Shown: positions 8,761 to 17,886, counted from the first letter of the stretch. The stretch: DNA of 64,000 nt from Pseudomonas uvaldensis (GCF_021271205.1 NZ_JAIWKS010000011.1:62001-126000), one strand, 5' to 3'. Notes: a model not told the origin generated them from the sequence alone. Program-made: numbers and translations.

Positions 8761-10181
8761 GCTTGCCCTCCCGCCAGGACCTTGCCGGGATTGAGCAGAT
8801 TGTGCGGATCCAGGGCTTGCTTGATGCGGCGCATCAGATCCAGTTCCACCGGGCTTTTGTAGCGAGCCAGCACGTCTACCTTGCGCTGGCCGATCCCGTG
8901 CTCGGCGCTGATCGAACCGCCATGGGCATGGGCACTGTCATGCACCAACTGACTGAGCTCAGCGTAATGGGCCATATGCGCCTCGACCGTGGAGCCCGGC
9001 GGATGGGCAACGTTGTAATGCAGGTTGCCGTCGCCCAAGTGACCGAAGGTATAGTGCCGCACGCCTGGGAAATGCTGCTGCAACAGCGCATCGGTATCAG
9101 CCACGAACGCCACCACCCGGGAAATCGGCACCGAGATATCGTGTTTCATATTGCGCCCGGCGCGTTTCTGCGCCTCGCTCATGTTCTCGCGCAATTGCCA
9201 GAAGGCCTCGCTCTGGGACAGGCTTTCGGCGATCAGCGCATCGGCCAACAGGTTTTGCTCGAAGGCCTCCCCCAGCACGTGCTCGAAGGTTTCCCGTGCA
9301 TGGGTTTCGCTGTGGTTGTCCGACAGTTCCAGCAACGCGAACCAAGGCTGGCGGGCCCCGTTGAAGGGCCGCGGGCCATCAGGGAACTGCTCGTGCAACA
9401 ACGCCAGGCACCCGGCGCTGAGCAACTCGAACGCCGTCAGCCCTGCGCCGAAACCGCTGCGGGCATGGGACAGCAACGCCACGGCTTGCGCCAGCGAGTC
9501 GAAAGCCAGCAGTGCAGTGACCTGCGCCCTGGGTCGAGGAAAGAGTTTCAGGGTCGCGGCGGTGATGATTCCCAGGGTGCCTTCGCTGCCAATGAACAGG
9601 TCTCGCAGGTCGTAGCCGGTGTTGTCCTTGCGCAAACCGCGCAGGCCGTCCCAGATTTCACCTTGGGCGGTGACGACTTCCAGGCCCAGGGTCAGTTCAC
9701 GGGCATTGCCATAGCGCAGCACGGCGGTGCCGCCGGCGTTGGTCCCCAGGTTGCCGCCGAGGGTGCAACTGCCCTCGGCGCCGAGACTCAGGGGAAACAG
9801 CCGATCCGCCTCACGGGCAACCTGCTGAACGGTTTGCAGGATGCAACCCGCCTCGACGGTCAGGGTATCGTTATCGGTGTCCACTGCACGTATGCGGTTC
9901 ATGCGGTCCAACAGCAACAATACGGCGCGGCCATCGGCGCTCGGGGTGGCACCGCCCATCAGTCCGGTGTTGCCGCCCTGCACGACCACTGGGGTTTGCG
10001 AGGCCACGCAGGCTCGGACCACCGCGGCGACTTCCTCGGTATTGGCTGGATGTACGGCGGCGATCACTTGTCCGACATAGCGGCCCTGCCGATCGGTCAG
10101 GTACGCCACAGCCTCTTCGCTGTTCTGCACATGTTTCGCGCCGACCAAGGCCTGCAAGGTCAACCACAGCGCCTGGCTCAT
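8757..10181 (-). CDS. FAD-linked D-2-hydroxyacid dehydrogenase (GlcD / D-lactate dehydrogenase type)
   Basis: The 474-residue protein has a PCMH-type FAD-binding domain (about residues 35-215; VVVQGGNTGLMGGATP, GAEGSCTLGGNLGTNAGG) and a C-terminal substrate domain with the metal-site motifs YTFGHLGDGNLHYNV and SISAEHGIGQRK. This family oxidises D-lactate, D-2-hydroxyglutarate or related D-hydroxyacids to 2-oxoacids. It overlaps both flanking genes by ATGA. Within this operon it would supply or remove the oxoacid used by the aminotransferase. Cytoplasmic or peripheral; electron acceptor unknown. Confidence 0.88.
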   Translation of the reverse strand: MSQALWLTLQALVGAKHVQNSEEAVAYLTDRQGRYVGQVIAAVHPANTEEVAAVVRACVASQTPVVVQGGNTGLMGGATPSADGRAVLLLLDRMNRIRAVDTDNDTLTVEAGCILQTVQQVAREADRLFPLSLGAEGSCTLGGNLGTNAGGTAVLRYGNARELTLGLEVVTAQGEIWDGLRGLRKDNTGYDLRDLFIGSEGTLGIITAATLKLFPRPRAQVTALLAFDSLAQAVALLSHARSGFGAGLTAFELLSAGCLALLHEQFPDGPRPFNGARQPWFALLELSDNHSETHARETFEHVLGEAFEQNLLADALIAESLSQSEAFWQLRENMSEAQKRAGRNMKHDISVPISRVVAFVADTDALLQQHFPGVRHYTFGHLGDGNLHYNVAHPPGSTVEAHMAHYAELSQLVHDSAHAHGGSISAEHGIGQRKVDVLARYKSPVELDLMRRIKQALDPHNLLNPGKVLAGGQA

Positions 10182-11029
10182 GGGAGCGCCGCCAACGGTT
10201 CGGCGTTGCGATATTTTTCATGCAGGTCGCGCAAGGCTTGAGACGGTGCCATGCCGGTGCGCTCGCCCAACTGGATCAGCCAACCACTGCGGTGCCAATC
10301 GCGCACCACGGCATCGAGCCTGGCCTGAAGGTCGTGCTCGCCCTTGCGCAGCCAGATCACCGAATTCGATGGAATCAGATCCCCCGGCAGCGGGATTTCA
10401 TAACCTTCCCACTCCGCGTCGCTGAGCAACGCATGCAGGGTCGGGCTCACATGCACCGCTGCGACACAACCGTTGCCGCGCAACGACAGTAACGATTCGG
10501 ACTGGCTGCGAAAGGCCTTGATCTGCGCGCCGTAGTTCTCCTGCAAGGGCTTGATGAAGTTGCTGCCCTGGGACACGCACACCGGCTTGTCCTTGAGGTC
10601 GGTCCATTGGGTGAGGCCGGATGCCTTGCGAATCAAGGCAGCGCCGCCGACCTCTTCATAAGGCGTCGGCACATAGTCGAGGATCTCGGCGCGCTCCTCG
10701 GTGAACTGCATGTTGGCGATCAGAATGTCCACCTTGCCCTGTTGCAGGAACTGCACGCGGTTCGGCGCCAGGACAGAAACGGTCTGGGCTTCCACACCCA
10801 AGGCCTTGCCGATGCCCTTGGCCAATTCCACGTTGTAGCCCAGGTGCTCGCCGGTCTTGGGATCGATGGTGCCGAAAGGAGCACCACTTAACATCACTCC
10901 GACGCTGATGACATGGCGTTGCTGGATCTTGTCCAGTGTTGCATCAGCCTGGACCAGGCTGGCAGCGCTCGCGGCGGACCACGCCAGGCATAGCGTGGTC
11001 AGGGTTCTGACGGAGAAAAACGAAATCAT
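10178..11029 (-). CDS. Amino-acid-type ABC substrate-binding protein (paralogue 2)
   Basis: The 283-residue exported protein starts with a signal peptide (TLCLAWSAASAASLVQA, cleaved near residue 28) and continues with a type 3 solute-binding fold (DKIQQRHVISVGVMLSGAPF, VCVSQGSNFIKPL). It delivers substrate to the permease pair from the periplasm. It resembles the neighbouring binding protein along its full length and keeps the unusual DATLDKI sequence right after the cleavage site. It overlaps the dehydrogenase gene by ATGA. Confidence 0.9.
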   Translation of the reverse strand: MISFFSVRTLTTLCLAWSAASAASLVQADATLDKIQQRHVISVGVMLSGAPFGTIDPKTGEHLGYNVELAKGIGKALGVEAQTVSVLAPNRVQFLQQGKVDILIANMQFTEERAEILDYVPTPYEEVGGAALIRKASGLTQWTDLKDKPVCVSQGSNFIKPLQENYGAQIKAFRSQSESLLSLRGNGCVAAVHVSPTLHALLSDAEWEGYEIPLPGDLIPSNSVIWLRKGEHDLQARLDAVVRDWHRSGWLIQLGERTGMAPSQALRDLHEKYRNAEPLAALP

Positions 11030-11082
11030 GGGCGGCTACCTTGAGCGACGGTCGAAGAAGAGGATGGAAAGTCCGGCAGCCG

Positions 11083-11925
11083 TCAGGCACCGCTGCCCTG
11101 GAACTTTTTCTGCAACTCCACCAAAGCCGGTGACGCAGGCGTGATGCGGTTGCGGGTCTGGGCTTCGATCAGCCAGCCGCTGCGGTGCAGTTGTTGAATG
11201 ATCGGGTCGAGCCTGGCCTGGGTGTCGTTTTCACCCTTGCGGGTCCAGATCACCGACGGCGCGGGGTTGAGCTCCGGGCTTATGGCGCGATAGCCCTGCC
11301 ATTCGGCGTTGTCGGTCACCAGCGGATTGATCAGCGTGGCGTCGTGTACCGCCGCCACGCAGTTGTTGCCACGCAGCGCCAGCAAGGACTCCGAGGAACT
11401 TTTGAACGCCTTGATCTCGGCGCCTAGTTCGGTCAGCGGCTTGATGTAGCTGCTGCCCTGAGAGGTGCAGACCGGTTGATTCTTCAGGTCTTCCCAGCGG
11501 CCGATCTTGCTGTCCTTGAGCACTGCGGCAGTGCCGCCGACGCGGTAAAACGGTGTGGGCACGAAGCCGAGGAGTTCGCCACGCTCGGCGGTCCATTCCA
11601 TGTTAGCGATCAGCAGATCCACCTTGCCCTGCTGTAGGAACTGCACGCGGTTGGCGGGCAACACCGGTACCAACTCCACCTTGGCGCCCAGTTGCCGGCC
11701 CAATTCTTCGGCCAGATCGACGTTCAAACCACGCGGTTTCTGCGTCGTAGGATCAATGCCGCCGAAAGGCCCGCCGGACAGCAGGACACCGACCACCAAC
11801 TCATGGCGTTGCTCGATTTTGTCCAGGGTCGCATCGGCCTGGGCAACGGAGGCGCCCGCCAATGAGATCAAGGCGCCCAGCATCACAGGCAGTAATCGTT
11901 TTTTGGGTGAGCGCTTGAGCAACAT
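11083..11925 (-). CDS. Amino-acid-type ABC substrate-binding protein (paralogue 1, first gene of operon)
   Basis: The 280-residue protein has a Lys/Arg-rich signal peptide (LLKRSPKKRLLPVML then hydrophobic, cleaved after ASVAQA) and the same binding fold as its neighbour (RHELVVGVLLSGGPFGGIDP, VCTSQGSSYIKPL). The ATG at 11925 has a strong GAGGGGGA ribosome site 5 nt upstream; an ATG five codons earlier lies within that site. It is the promoter-proximal gene of the nine-gene operon and is separated from paralogue 2 by 53 bp, long enough for its own mRNA processing or terminator. Confidence 0.9.
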   Translation of the reverse strand: MLLKRSPKKRLLPVMLGALISLAGASVAQADATLDKIEQRHELVVGVLLSGGPFGGIDPTTQKPRGLNVDLAEELGRQLGAKVELVPVLPANRVQFLQQGKVDLLIANMEWTAERGELLGFVPTPFYRVGGTAAVLKDSKIGRWEDLKNQPVCTSQGSSYIKPLTELGAEIKAFKSSSESLLALRGNNCVAAVHDATLINPLVTDNAEWQGYRAISPELNPAPSVIWTRKGENDTQARLDPIIQQLHRSGWLIEAQTRNRITPASPALVELQKKFQGSGA

Positions 11926-12064
11926 GAATTTCCCCCTCATGAAATAGCCGGCGTCCCCCGGCCTGATGAGTGGGCATCCTAGGTATCGCGCGATGGCGAA
12001 GGAAATTCAAATATCGACTATCTTTATAACTCTTCAGGTTTGGTCGTCAGGCAAAAAATGAATA

Positions 12065-12081
12065 ACCAAGTATTTACTGGT
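12065..12081. promoter_or_regulatory. Candidate LysR operator, ACCA-N9-TGGT dyad
   Basis: An ACCAAGTATTTACTGGT imperfect dyad lies in the AT-rich gap between the divergent sulfur operon and its LysR gene. Position and symmetry fit a LysR-type recognition site; the gap holds no other strong dyad. Confidence 0.35.
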
Positions 12082-12155
12082 CTAAAACCCACGCCAACTT
12101 AAAATGCTCTACCAAATACATAAAAATACGTAATGTTTTGCATTGCACCCTTGAT

Positions 12156-13019
12156 ATGAGCACCGCCATGTCGACCCTCGATCTCGAATTGCTGCGCACC
12201 TTCATCGCCGTGGTCGACCACCACAGCTTTGCCGAGGCCGGCGCCCGGCTGGCCCGTACGCAATCGTCCGTCACCCAGCATATGCAGCGCCTGGAACAGC
12301 AGGTCGGCGTGAGCCTGTTTGAAAAGCGCGGCCGGCAAAAGCAACTCACCGAAGCCGGCCAACAGCTGCTGCGCCACGCACGGCAGATGCTCTCGCTCAA
12401 CGATGACGTACTCAATTCCCTGCGCGAGAGCAGCCTGAGCGGTGTGTTGCGCATCGGTTCGCCCCATGACATCGCCGACACTATCCTGCCGCCGATCCTC
12501 AGCCACATCGCCCGCTCGGCGCCGCGCCTGCGTTTGGAAATCGACGTCGGTCGCAGCCCGTTCCTGATGGACGACCTGCACCGGGGCAAGGTCGACATGA
12601 TCATCTCCACGCGCCAGGATCCGAACCTCGAAGGCTTCGCCCTGCGCACCTCGCCGGTGTGGTGGATCTGCTCGGCGCAATACCAGCACAACCCCGGCGA
12701 ACCGTTACCGCTGATCCTGGTGGATGAGCCGAGTATCTATCGCCGCTACGCCTTGGAAGCCTTGGAACGCGCCAACATTCCCTGGCGCCAGGCCTACCTG
12801 GCATCGAACCTGATCGGTATCAAGGCCGCCACCCGCGCCGGCCTGGGGGTCACGGCGCGCAGCATGGAAATGCTCGGCCCGGACATGCGGGTGCTGGGGG
12901 AAAACGATGGTTTGCCACGAATGCCGGACGTGACTTATCACCTGTGGATTCGCGCCAATACGATCAATCCGCTGGTGCGTAGGACCTATGAATTGATCAG
13001 GACCAGCCAGGGCCATTAA
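12156..13019 (+). CDS. LysR-family regulator, divergent from the sulfur operon
   Basis: The roughly 287-residue protein has the LysR helix-turn-helix (LDLELLRTFIAVVDHHSFAE; ARLARTQSSVTQHMQRLEQQ) and a periplasmic-binding-like co-inducer domain after about residue 90. Starts possible at 12156 or 12168 (ATG) or a TTG at 12138; none has a clear Shine-Dalgarno. Being transcribed divergently from the nine-gene operon, it is its likely regulator, responding to a pathway intermediate. Followed closely by the cyclase-family gene, which may be co-transcribed. Confidence 0.9.
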   Translation: MSTAMSTLDLELLRTFIAVVDHHSFAEAGARLARTQSSVTQHMQRLEQQVGVSLFEKRGRQKQLTEAGQQLLRHARQMLSLNDDVLNSLRESSLSGVLRIGSPHDIADTILPPILSHIARSAPRLRLEIDVGRSPFLMDDLHRGKVDMIISTRQDPNLEGFALRTSPVWWICSAQYQHNPGEPLPLILVDEPSIYRRYALEALERANIPWRQAYLASNLIGIKAATRAGLGVTARSMEMLGPDMRVLGENDGLPRMPDVTYHLWIRANTINPLVRRTYELIRTSQGH

Positions 13020-13057
13020 GTATTTTTTTCCAGCCGCCAACAGGACGGACGTCAGCC

Positions 13058-13759
13058 ATGCCCAGTATTCACTTCAGCCGGATCGTCGATCTCAGCCACC
13101 TGATCACCCCGGACATTCCTCTCTGGCCCAACGATCCACCCGTGGCGTTCAACACCGAGGCTTCGCTGGAAAAGGATGGCTACTACCTACGCAGCTTCAG
13201 CATGGGCGAGCACAGCGCTACCCACATGAATGCCCCGAATACTTTCGAGACTGGCGCCATGGGCATCGATGGTTACAGCCCCGACTCGTTGGTGCGCCCA
13301 GCGGTCGTCGTGGATCTGGCGAGCCGTGTTGGCGACAACGCTGACTACATCATCGACCTGCAAGACATCGAAAGTTGGGAGCAGGCGCACGGCCAGATTC
13401 CCGAAGGTTGCGTGGTGCTGTTCCACACGGGGTGGCAGTCGCGCTGGCCCGACCCGTGTCGATTCTTCAATCAGGATGAGAGAGGCCTGCGCTTCCCCGG
13501 TGTCGGTGCCGCCGCTACTCACTTCTTGCTGGAGCAGCGACATATCGCCGGGATCGGGATCGACACCCACGGCGTCGATCCGGGGCAGGAAACGTCCTTC
13601 GCGAGCAACCGACTGGTGCTGCAACGGCGCGGCATCATTCTCGAATGCTTGAATCAGCTCGATCAACTTCCCGCCACCGGCTGTACGCTGGTCATCGGCG
13701 TACTGCGCCTTCAGACCGGATCAGGTTCACCGGCCAGCGTGCTGGCCTTTATCCCTTGA
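13058..13759 (+). CDS. Cyclase-family protein (kynurenine-formamidase-like metal hydrolase)
   Basis: This 233-residue protein matches the cyclase family (PF04199 type): IVDLSHLITPDIPLWPNDPP at the N-terminus, the metal-binding region GEHSATHMNAPNTF, and the later GIGIDTHGVDPGQ. Members hydrolyse formamides or act on cyclic esters/amides using a divalent metal. It lies 38 bp after the LysR gene in the same direction, so it may belong to the LysR transcript. Its convergent neighbour ends 7 bp later. The exact reaction is not readable; no tryptophan-pathway genes are nearby. Confidence 0.8.
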   Translation: MPSIHFSRIVDLSHLITPDIPLWPNDPPVAFNTEASLEKDGYYLRSFSMGEHSATHMNAPNTFETGAMGIDGYSPDSLVRPAVVVDLASRVGDNADYIIDLQDIESWEQAHGQIPEGCVVLFHTGWQSRWPDPCRFFNQDERGLRFPGVGAAATHFLLEQRHIAGIGIDTHGVDPGQETSFASNRLVLQRRGIILECLNQLDQLPATGCTLVIGVLRLQTGSGSPASVLAFIP

Positions 13760-13766
13760 GGCCCGC

Positions 13767-14681
13767 TCAGTAATTGAAATCGTGTCCCAGCTCCTTCGAC
13801 ATCCACTCCAGGAAACGTCGGACTCGGGGGAAGTTGGCGTGGGCCCGGGGAAACACCAGGTGGTGCGCGGTGATCGAGGCGCTCAAATCCGGTGCCACTT
13901 CAACCAGCGCCCCACGATCAAGGTAGTCCTGGGCCAACAACGTGCTTTCCAGGGCAAAGCCGAGGCCGTGGCTGGCAGCCTCCAGGGTCATGTAGGAACG
14001 GTCGAAGCTCAGGGTGTAAGGCTTCTCGGGCCGGGCCAGACCGTGCTGGGCGAACAACTGCGGCCATTTGATCAGGGTCGCCTCCGACAGAATCAGCTCG
14101 CGGTCGAGCAGATCCGCCACCGCTCGCACAGGCCGCTTCGCCAACAATTTCGGGGAGGCCATGACTGCAATCCGCTCGTTGCGCACGGTACGCACTTCGA
14201 AGCTGGGCCAATTGGGCATGCCGTGACGGATGTCGACGTCGATCTTGTCCCGACTGAAGTGCAACGATTCGTAGGAGCACGAGAGGTTGAGCTGGATATC
14301 CGGGTGACTCTCGCGAAACTGTTCCAGGCGCGGCATCAGCCACAACAGGCCGAAGCTGGGAGACGAGTGCAGGCGCAGGCAATCGAGGCTGACATCGCTG
14401 GTCGCACGTTCGGTGGCCACCGCCAGGCTGTGGAGGATGCCAGAGACTTCAGTCAGGTACTGCTCGCCCACCGGGGTGAGGGTCACGCCCCTGGCCGTGC
14501 GGAAAAACAGTTGGCGCCCGATCATCGCTTCGAGCTTGGCCAGTTGGTGACTCACCGCCGAGGGGGTCAGCTCCAGCAATTCGGCGGCGCGGGCGACATT
14601 GCCGAAACGCGCTGTCTGTTCAAAGGCCTGAATGGCTTTCAGGGGAGGCAGCACGGCAGGTGCATCGTCAGGTGAGCGCAT
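13767..14681 (-). CDS. LysR-family regulator (GcvA-like)
   Basis: The roughly 304-residue protein opens with a LysR DNA-binding domain of the GcvA subgroup (PPLKAIQAFEQTARFGNVAR; ELTPSAVSHQLAKLEAMIGR; LFFRTARGVTLTPVG) and has the usual co-inducer domain. An in-frame ATG at 14708 is an alternative start. It is divergent from the SDR-MFS-transketolase genes, with a strong palindrome between, and is their probable regulator. Confidence 0.9.
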   Translation of the reverse strand: MRSPDDAPAVLPPLKAIQAFEQTARFGNVARAAELLELTPSAVSHQLAKLEAMIGRQLFFRTARGVTLTPVGEQYLTEVSGILHSLAVATERATSDVSLDCLRLHSSPSFGLLWLMPRLEQFRESHPDIQLNLSCSYESLHFSRDKIDVDIRHGMPNWPSFEVRTVRNERIAVMASPKLLAKRPVRAVADLLDRELILSEATLIKWPQLFAQHGLARPEKPYTLSFDRSYMTLEAASHGLGFALESTLLAQDYLDRGALVEVAPDLSASITAHHLVFPRAHANFPRVRRFLEWMSKELGHDFNY

Positions 14682-14756
14682 GATTATTGTTATTCCGCTG
14701 CAAGTCATGTAATCCGGGCACCGGGCTATTCAACCACCCCGCTCACCGGCTGGCGA

Positions 14757-14777
14757 GTGCTGAATTTTTTTCAGCAC
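14757..14777. promoter_or_regulatory. Palindromic operator between LysR and SDR genes
   Basis: GTGCTGAA and TTCAGCAC form a perfect 8-bp inverted repeat around TTTTT. It contains the T-N11-A symmetry expected of a LysR-type site and sits 75 bp before the LysR start and 100 bp before the SDR start, in the divergent promoter region. Confidence 0.6.
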
Positions 14778-14877
14778 CGAGTGACATTCGCGTTATTGCT
14801 CAGGTCATGGGCGCGGAACAAAGTGAGTCATCGGTTCATGGCCGAATGTCTCCCATAACAACAATCAGAGGTGCCCC

Positions 14878-15627
14878 ATGCTTCTTCAAGGCAAAGTCGC
14901 GATTATCACCGGTGCTGCTTCGGCGCGCGGTATCGGTCGTGCCACTGCAACCACGTTTGCGCAGCACGGCGCACGGGTCGTGATACTCGACCTGGACGCA
15001 TCCGCTGCCCGCGACGCCGCCGCCTCCCTGGGCGAAGGTCACCTGGGCCTGGCCGCGAACGTCGCGGATGAACGCCAGGTCCGCCAGGCCGTCGCCACCG
15101 TCCTCGAACAGTTCGGCCGCATCGATGTGCTGGTCAACAACGCCGGCATCACTCAACCGCTCAAGACCCTGGATATTCGCGGCTCGGACTATGACAAGGT
15201 GCTGGACGTCAGCCTGCGCGGCACCTTGCTCATGTCCCAGGCGGTGATTCCGGTAATGCGCGAGCAGCGCGCCGGAAGCATCGTCTGCATGTCGTCGGTT
15301 TCCGCCCAGCGCGGTGGCGGCATCTTCGGTGGCCCGCATTATAGCGCCGCCAAGGCGGGCGTGCTGGGCCTGGGCAAAGCCATGGCCCGGGAACTGGGGC
15401 CGGACAACGTGCGGGTCAACTCGATTGCTCCGGGGCTGATTCACACCGACATCACCGGCGGCCTGATGCAGGATGAACGCCGTCACGCGATCATCGATGG
15501 CATTCCACTGGGGCGCCTGGGTGAAGCCCAGGATGTCGCCAACGCAGCGCTGTTCCTGGCCAGTGACCTGTCTTCCTATCTGACCGGCATCACCTTGGAC
15601 GTGAACGGCGGGATGCTGATTCACTGA
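14878..15627 (+). CDS. Short-chain dehydrogenase/reductase
   Basis: The 249-residue enzyme shows a slightly unusual cofactor motif TGAASARGIGRA, then NNAGIT, catalytic Ser in SSVSAQRGGG and the YSAAKAG motif with Tyr and Lys; it ends with a typical LDVNGGM. An aspartate after the second strand (VVILDLDAS) points to NAD(H). It would oxidise a polyol or sugar-like hydroxyl. First gene of a run with an MFS carrier and a split transketolase; start supported by AGAGGT before the ATG. Confidence 0.92.
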   Translation: MLLQGKVAIITGAASARGIGRATATTFAQHGARVVILDLDASAARDAAASLGEGHLGLAANVADERQVRQAVATVLEQFGRIDVLVNNAGITQPLKTLDIRGSDYDKVLDVSLRGTLLMSQAVIPVMREQRAGSIVCMSSVSAQRGGGIFGGPHYSAAKAGVLGLGKAMARELGPDNVRVNSIAPGLIHTDITGGLMQDERRHAIIDGIPLGRLGEAQDVANAALFLASDLSSYLTGITLDVNGGMLIH

Positions 15628-15721
15628 TAACACTGGCGGGCCGCGAGGCCCGTACGGTTCTGGATCGAGACGCAGCCGGGCCCATGGCCTGGCGGTCAAT
15701 AACAACAAGAGATCAGACCCC

Positions 15722-17020
15722 ATGACCACTCTGTCGCTCGAAGCGGTTTCGACCGTGCGCACCAACGCCTATCGCAAGACTGCCTGGCGTCTGATGCCAT
15801 TCCTGATGCTGTGCTACCTGTGCGCCTACCTTGACCGCGTCAATGTCGGCTTCGCCAAGCTACAGATGATGAACGACCTGGCCCTTAGCGAAACCGTCTA
15901 CGGCCTGGGTGCCGGCATGTTCTTCATCGGCTATTTCCTCTGCGAAGTGCCCAGCAACATCATCCTGCACAAGGTCGGGGCGCGCGTCTGGATCGCTCGG
16001 ATCATGATCACCTGGGGCATTATTTCCGCGCTGTTCGCCTTCGTCGAAACCGCGTGGCAGTTCTATGTCCTGCGCTTTCTGCTCGGCGTCGCCGAAGCCG
16101 GTCTGGCACCGGGCTTGTTGCTGTACCTGACCTACTGGTTCCCGTCCTATCGGCGCGCCCGCATGACGGTGTTGTGGTTCATCGCCATCCCACTGTCAGG
16201 CATGGTCGGCGGCCCGCTCTCCGGCTGGATCATGAATCACTTCGCCGGTCTGCACGGCTGGGCGGGATGGCAATGGATGTTCGTACTGGAAGCCATCCCT
16301 ACCGTCGTGGTGGGCCTGCTGGTGCTGAGCTATCTCAAGGATGGCGTGCATCAGGCCAGTTGGCTGGACGAGGACGAAAAAGCCCTGATCAGCCGCGAAT
16401 TGGCCGAAGACGAACAGAAAAAAGTGACCCACACCTCGGTGCGCGAATTCATCCATGACCGTCGGTTGTGGCTGTTGGCGGGGATCTATTTCTGCGTGGT
16501 GATGGGCCAGTACGCAATCACCTTCTGGCTGCCCACCCTGGTGCGTAACGCCGGGGTGACCGATCCGCTGCACATTGGCTTCCTGACCAGCCTGCCCTAC
16601 CTCTGCGCCATTGCCGCCATGTTGCTGGTGGGACGCAGCGGCGACAAACATCGTGAGCGTCGCTGGCACTTGATCGGGCCGATGATCGCTGGCGCTCTGG
16701 GCCTGACCCTCGCCGCGCTGCTGGGCGGCAACGTTCTGCTGTCGATCCTGAGCCTGTGCCTGGCCGCCTCGGGGATTCTGTCCGCTTCGTCGATGTTCTG
16801 GATGTTGCCCACCACCTTGTTGGGTGGTGTCTCTGCCGCAGCCGGCATCGCCGCCGTCAACAGTTTCGCCAACCTCGCGGGCTTCTGCTCGCCCTACCTG
16901 ATTGGCTGGATCACTACGCAGACCGGCTCCAGCGCCATCGGCATGTACCTGATCACCGGCGTGCTGTTGGGCGGTGCCTTGCTGGTGCTGCGCATCCCTG
17001 CCGCCCTGGTCAATCGTTGA
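15722..17020 (+). CDS. MFS transporter, anion:cation symporter type
   Basis: The 432-residue, 12-segment carrier has the ACS-family signature at the first loops (YLDRVNVGFAKLQMMNDLAL; CEVPSNIILHKVGARVWIAR). These carriers import organic acids, including sugar acids, with protons. A charged central loop (residues about 210-240) separates the two halves. Located between the SDR and transketolase genes, it is the likely uptake step of that pathway. Confidence 0.92.
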   Translation: MTTLSLEAVSTVRTNAYRKTAWRLMPFLMLCYLCAYLDRVNVGFAKLQMMNDLALSETVYGLGAGMFFIGYFLCEVPSNIILHKVGARVWIARIMITWGIISALFAFVETAWQFYVLRFLLGVAEAGLAPGLLLYLTYWFPSYRRARMTVLWFIAIPLSGMVGGPLSGWIMNHFAGLHGWAGWQWMFVLEAIPTVVVGLLVLSYLKDGVHQASWLDEDEKALISRELAEDEQKKVTHTSVREFIHDRRLWLLAGIYFCVVMGQYAITFWLPTLVRNAGVTDPLHIGFLTSLPYLCAIAAMLLVGRSGDKHRERRWHLIGPMIAGALGLTLAALLGGNVLLSILSLCLAASGILSASSMFWMLPTTLLGGVSAAAGIAAVNSFANLAGFCSPYLIGWITTQTGSSAIGMYLITGVLLGGALLVLRIPAALVNR

Positions 17021-17037
17021 GTTACCGGAGTCTTACC

Positions 17038-17886
17038 ATGACTAACCTTGCTGCCCACACCGCGTCCACGTCGCTGGCTGAACGCGCCCACAACATCCGT
17101 CATCATGCGTTGCGCATGGGACAAGTCCAGGGCCAGGGCTACGTTGGCCAGGCCCTCGGCGCCGCCGACCTGCTGGCGGTGTCGTACTTTCATGCCCTGA
17201 ACTACCGACCCGACGAGCCTGAGTGGGAACAACGCGACCGCTTCTATCTGTCCATCGGTCACTACGCCATCGCACTGTACGCGGCGTTGATCGAAGCCCG
17301 TGTCATCCCCCTGGATGAGCTGGAAACCTACGGCGCCGATGACAGCCGCTTGCCCATGTCGGGCATGGCCACCTACACCCCAGGCATGGAAATCACAGGC
17401 GGCTCGCTGGGTCAGGGGCTGGGTATTGCCGTCGGCGCCTGCCTGGGATTGAAACGCAAAGACTCGTCTTCCTTCGTCTACAACCTACTGTCCGACGGTG
17501 AGTTGAATGAAGGGTCGACCTGGGAAGCGGTGATGTCAGCCTCCCACTGGAAGCTCGACAACCTGATCGCCATCGTCGACGTCAACAACCAGCAGGCCGA
17601 TGGCTATTCGAACGAAATCCTTTGCTTCGAACCCATTGTCGACCGCTGGCAGGCCTTCGGCTGGTTCACCCAGCGGGTCGATGGCAATGACCTGGACGCG
17701 CTGGTCGCCGCCTTCGATGCCGCCCGCAACCACCCCGGCGCGCAACCCAGGGTGATCATCTGCGACACCCGGATGGGCAAGGGCGTGCCGTTCCTGGAAA
17801 ACCGCGAAAAAACCCATTTCATCCGCGTCGAAGAACATGAGTGGGACCTGGCGCTGAGCAATCTCGAAGAAGGAAAACAGCCATGA
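17038..17886 (+). CDS. Transketolase, N-terminal (thiamine diphosphate) subunit
   Basis: The 282-residue protein corresponds to the first third of transketolase: HHALRMGQVQGQGYVGQAL, SIGHYAIALYAALIE, GSLGQGLGIAVGACLGLKRK, and the ThDP/Mg motif LSDGELNEGSTWEAV...IVDVNNQQADG. It needs the next gene for the pyrimidine-binding and C-terminal domains. Start at 17038, 17 bp after the MFS stop; the long frame upstream is only an overlap with the MFS gene. Split transketolases of this type serve pentose-like catabolic pathways rather than the housekeeping pentose phosphate route. Confidence 0.92.
   Translation: MTNLAAHTASTSLAERAHNIRHHALRMGQVQGQGYVGQALGAADLLAVSYFHALNYRPDEPEWEQRDRFYLSIGHYAIALYAALIEARVIPLDELETYGADDSRLPMSGMATYTPGMEITGGSLGQGLGIAVGACLGLKRKDSSSFVYNLLSDGELNEGSTWEAVMSASHWKLDNLIAIVDVNNQQADGYSNEILCFEPIVDRWQAFGWFTQRVDGNDLDALVAAFDAARNHPGAQPRVIICDTRMGKGVPFLENREKTHFIRVEEHEWDLALSNLEEGKQP

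Noticed and set aside
8721..10241. A 506-codon frame antisense to the FAD dehydrogenase
   Set aside because: Low-complexity translation rich in Gln and Arg with no motif; the dehydrogenase frame has full family motifs.
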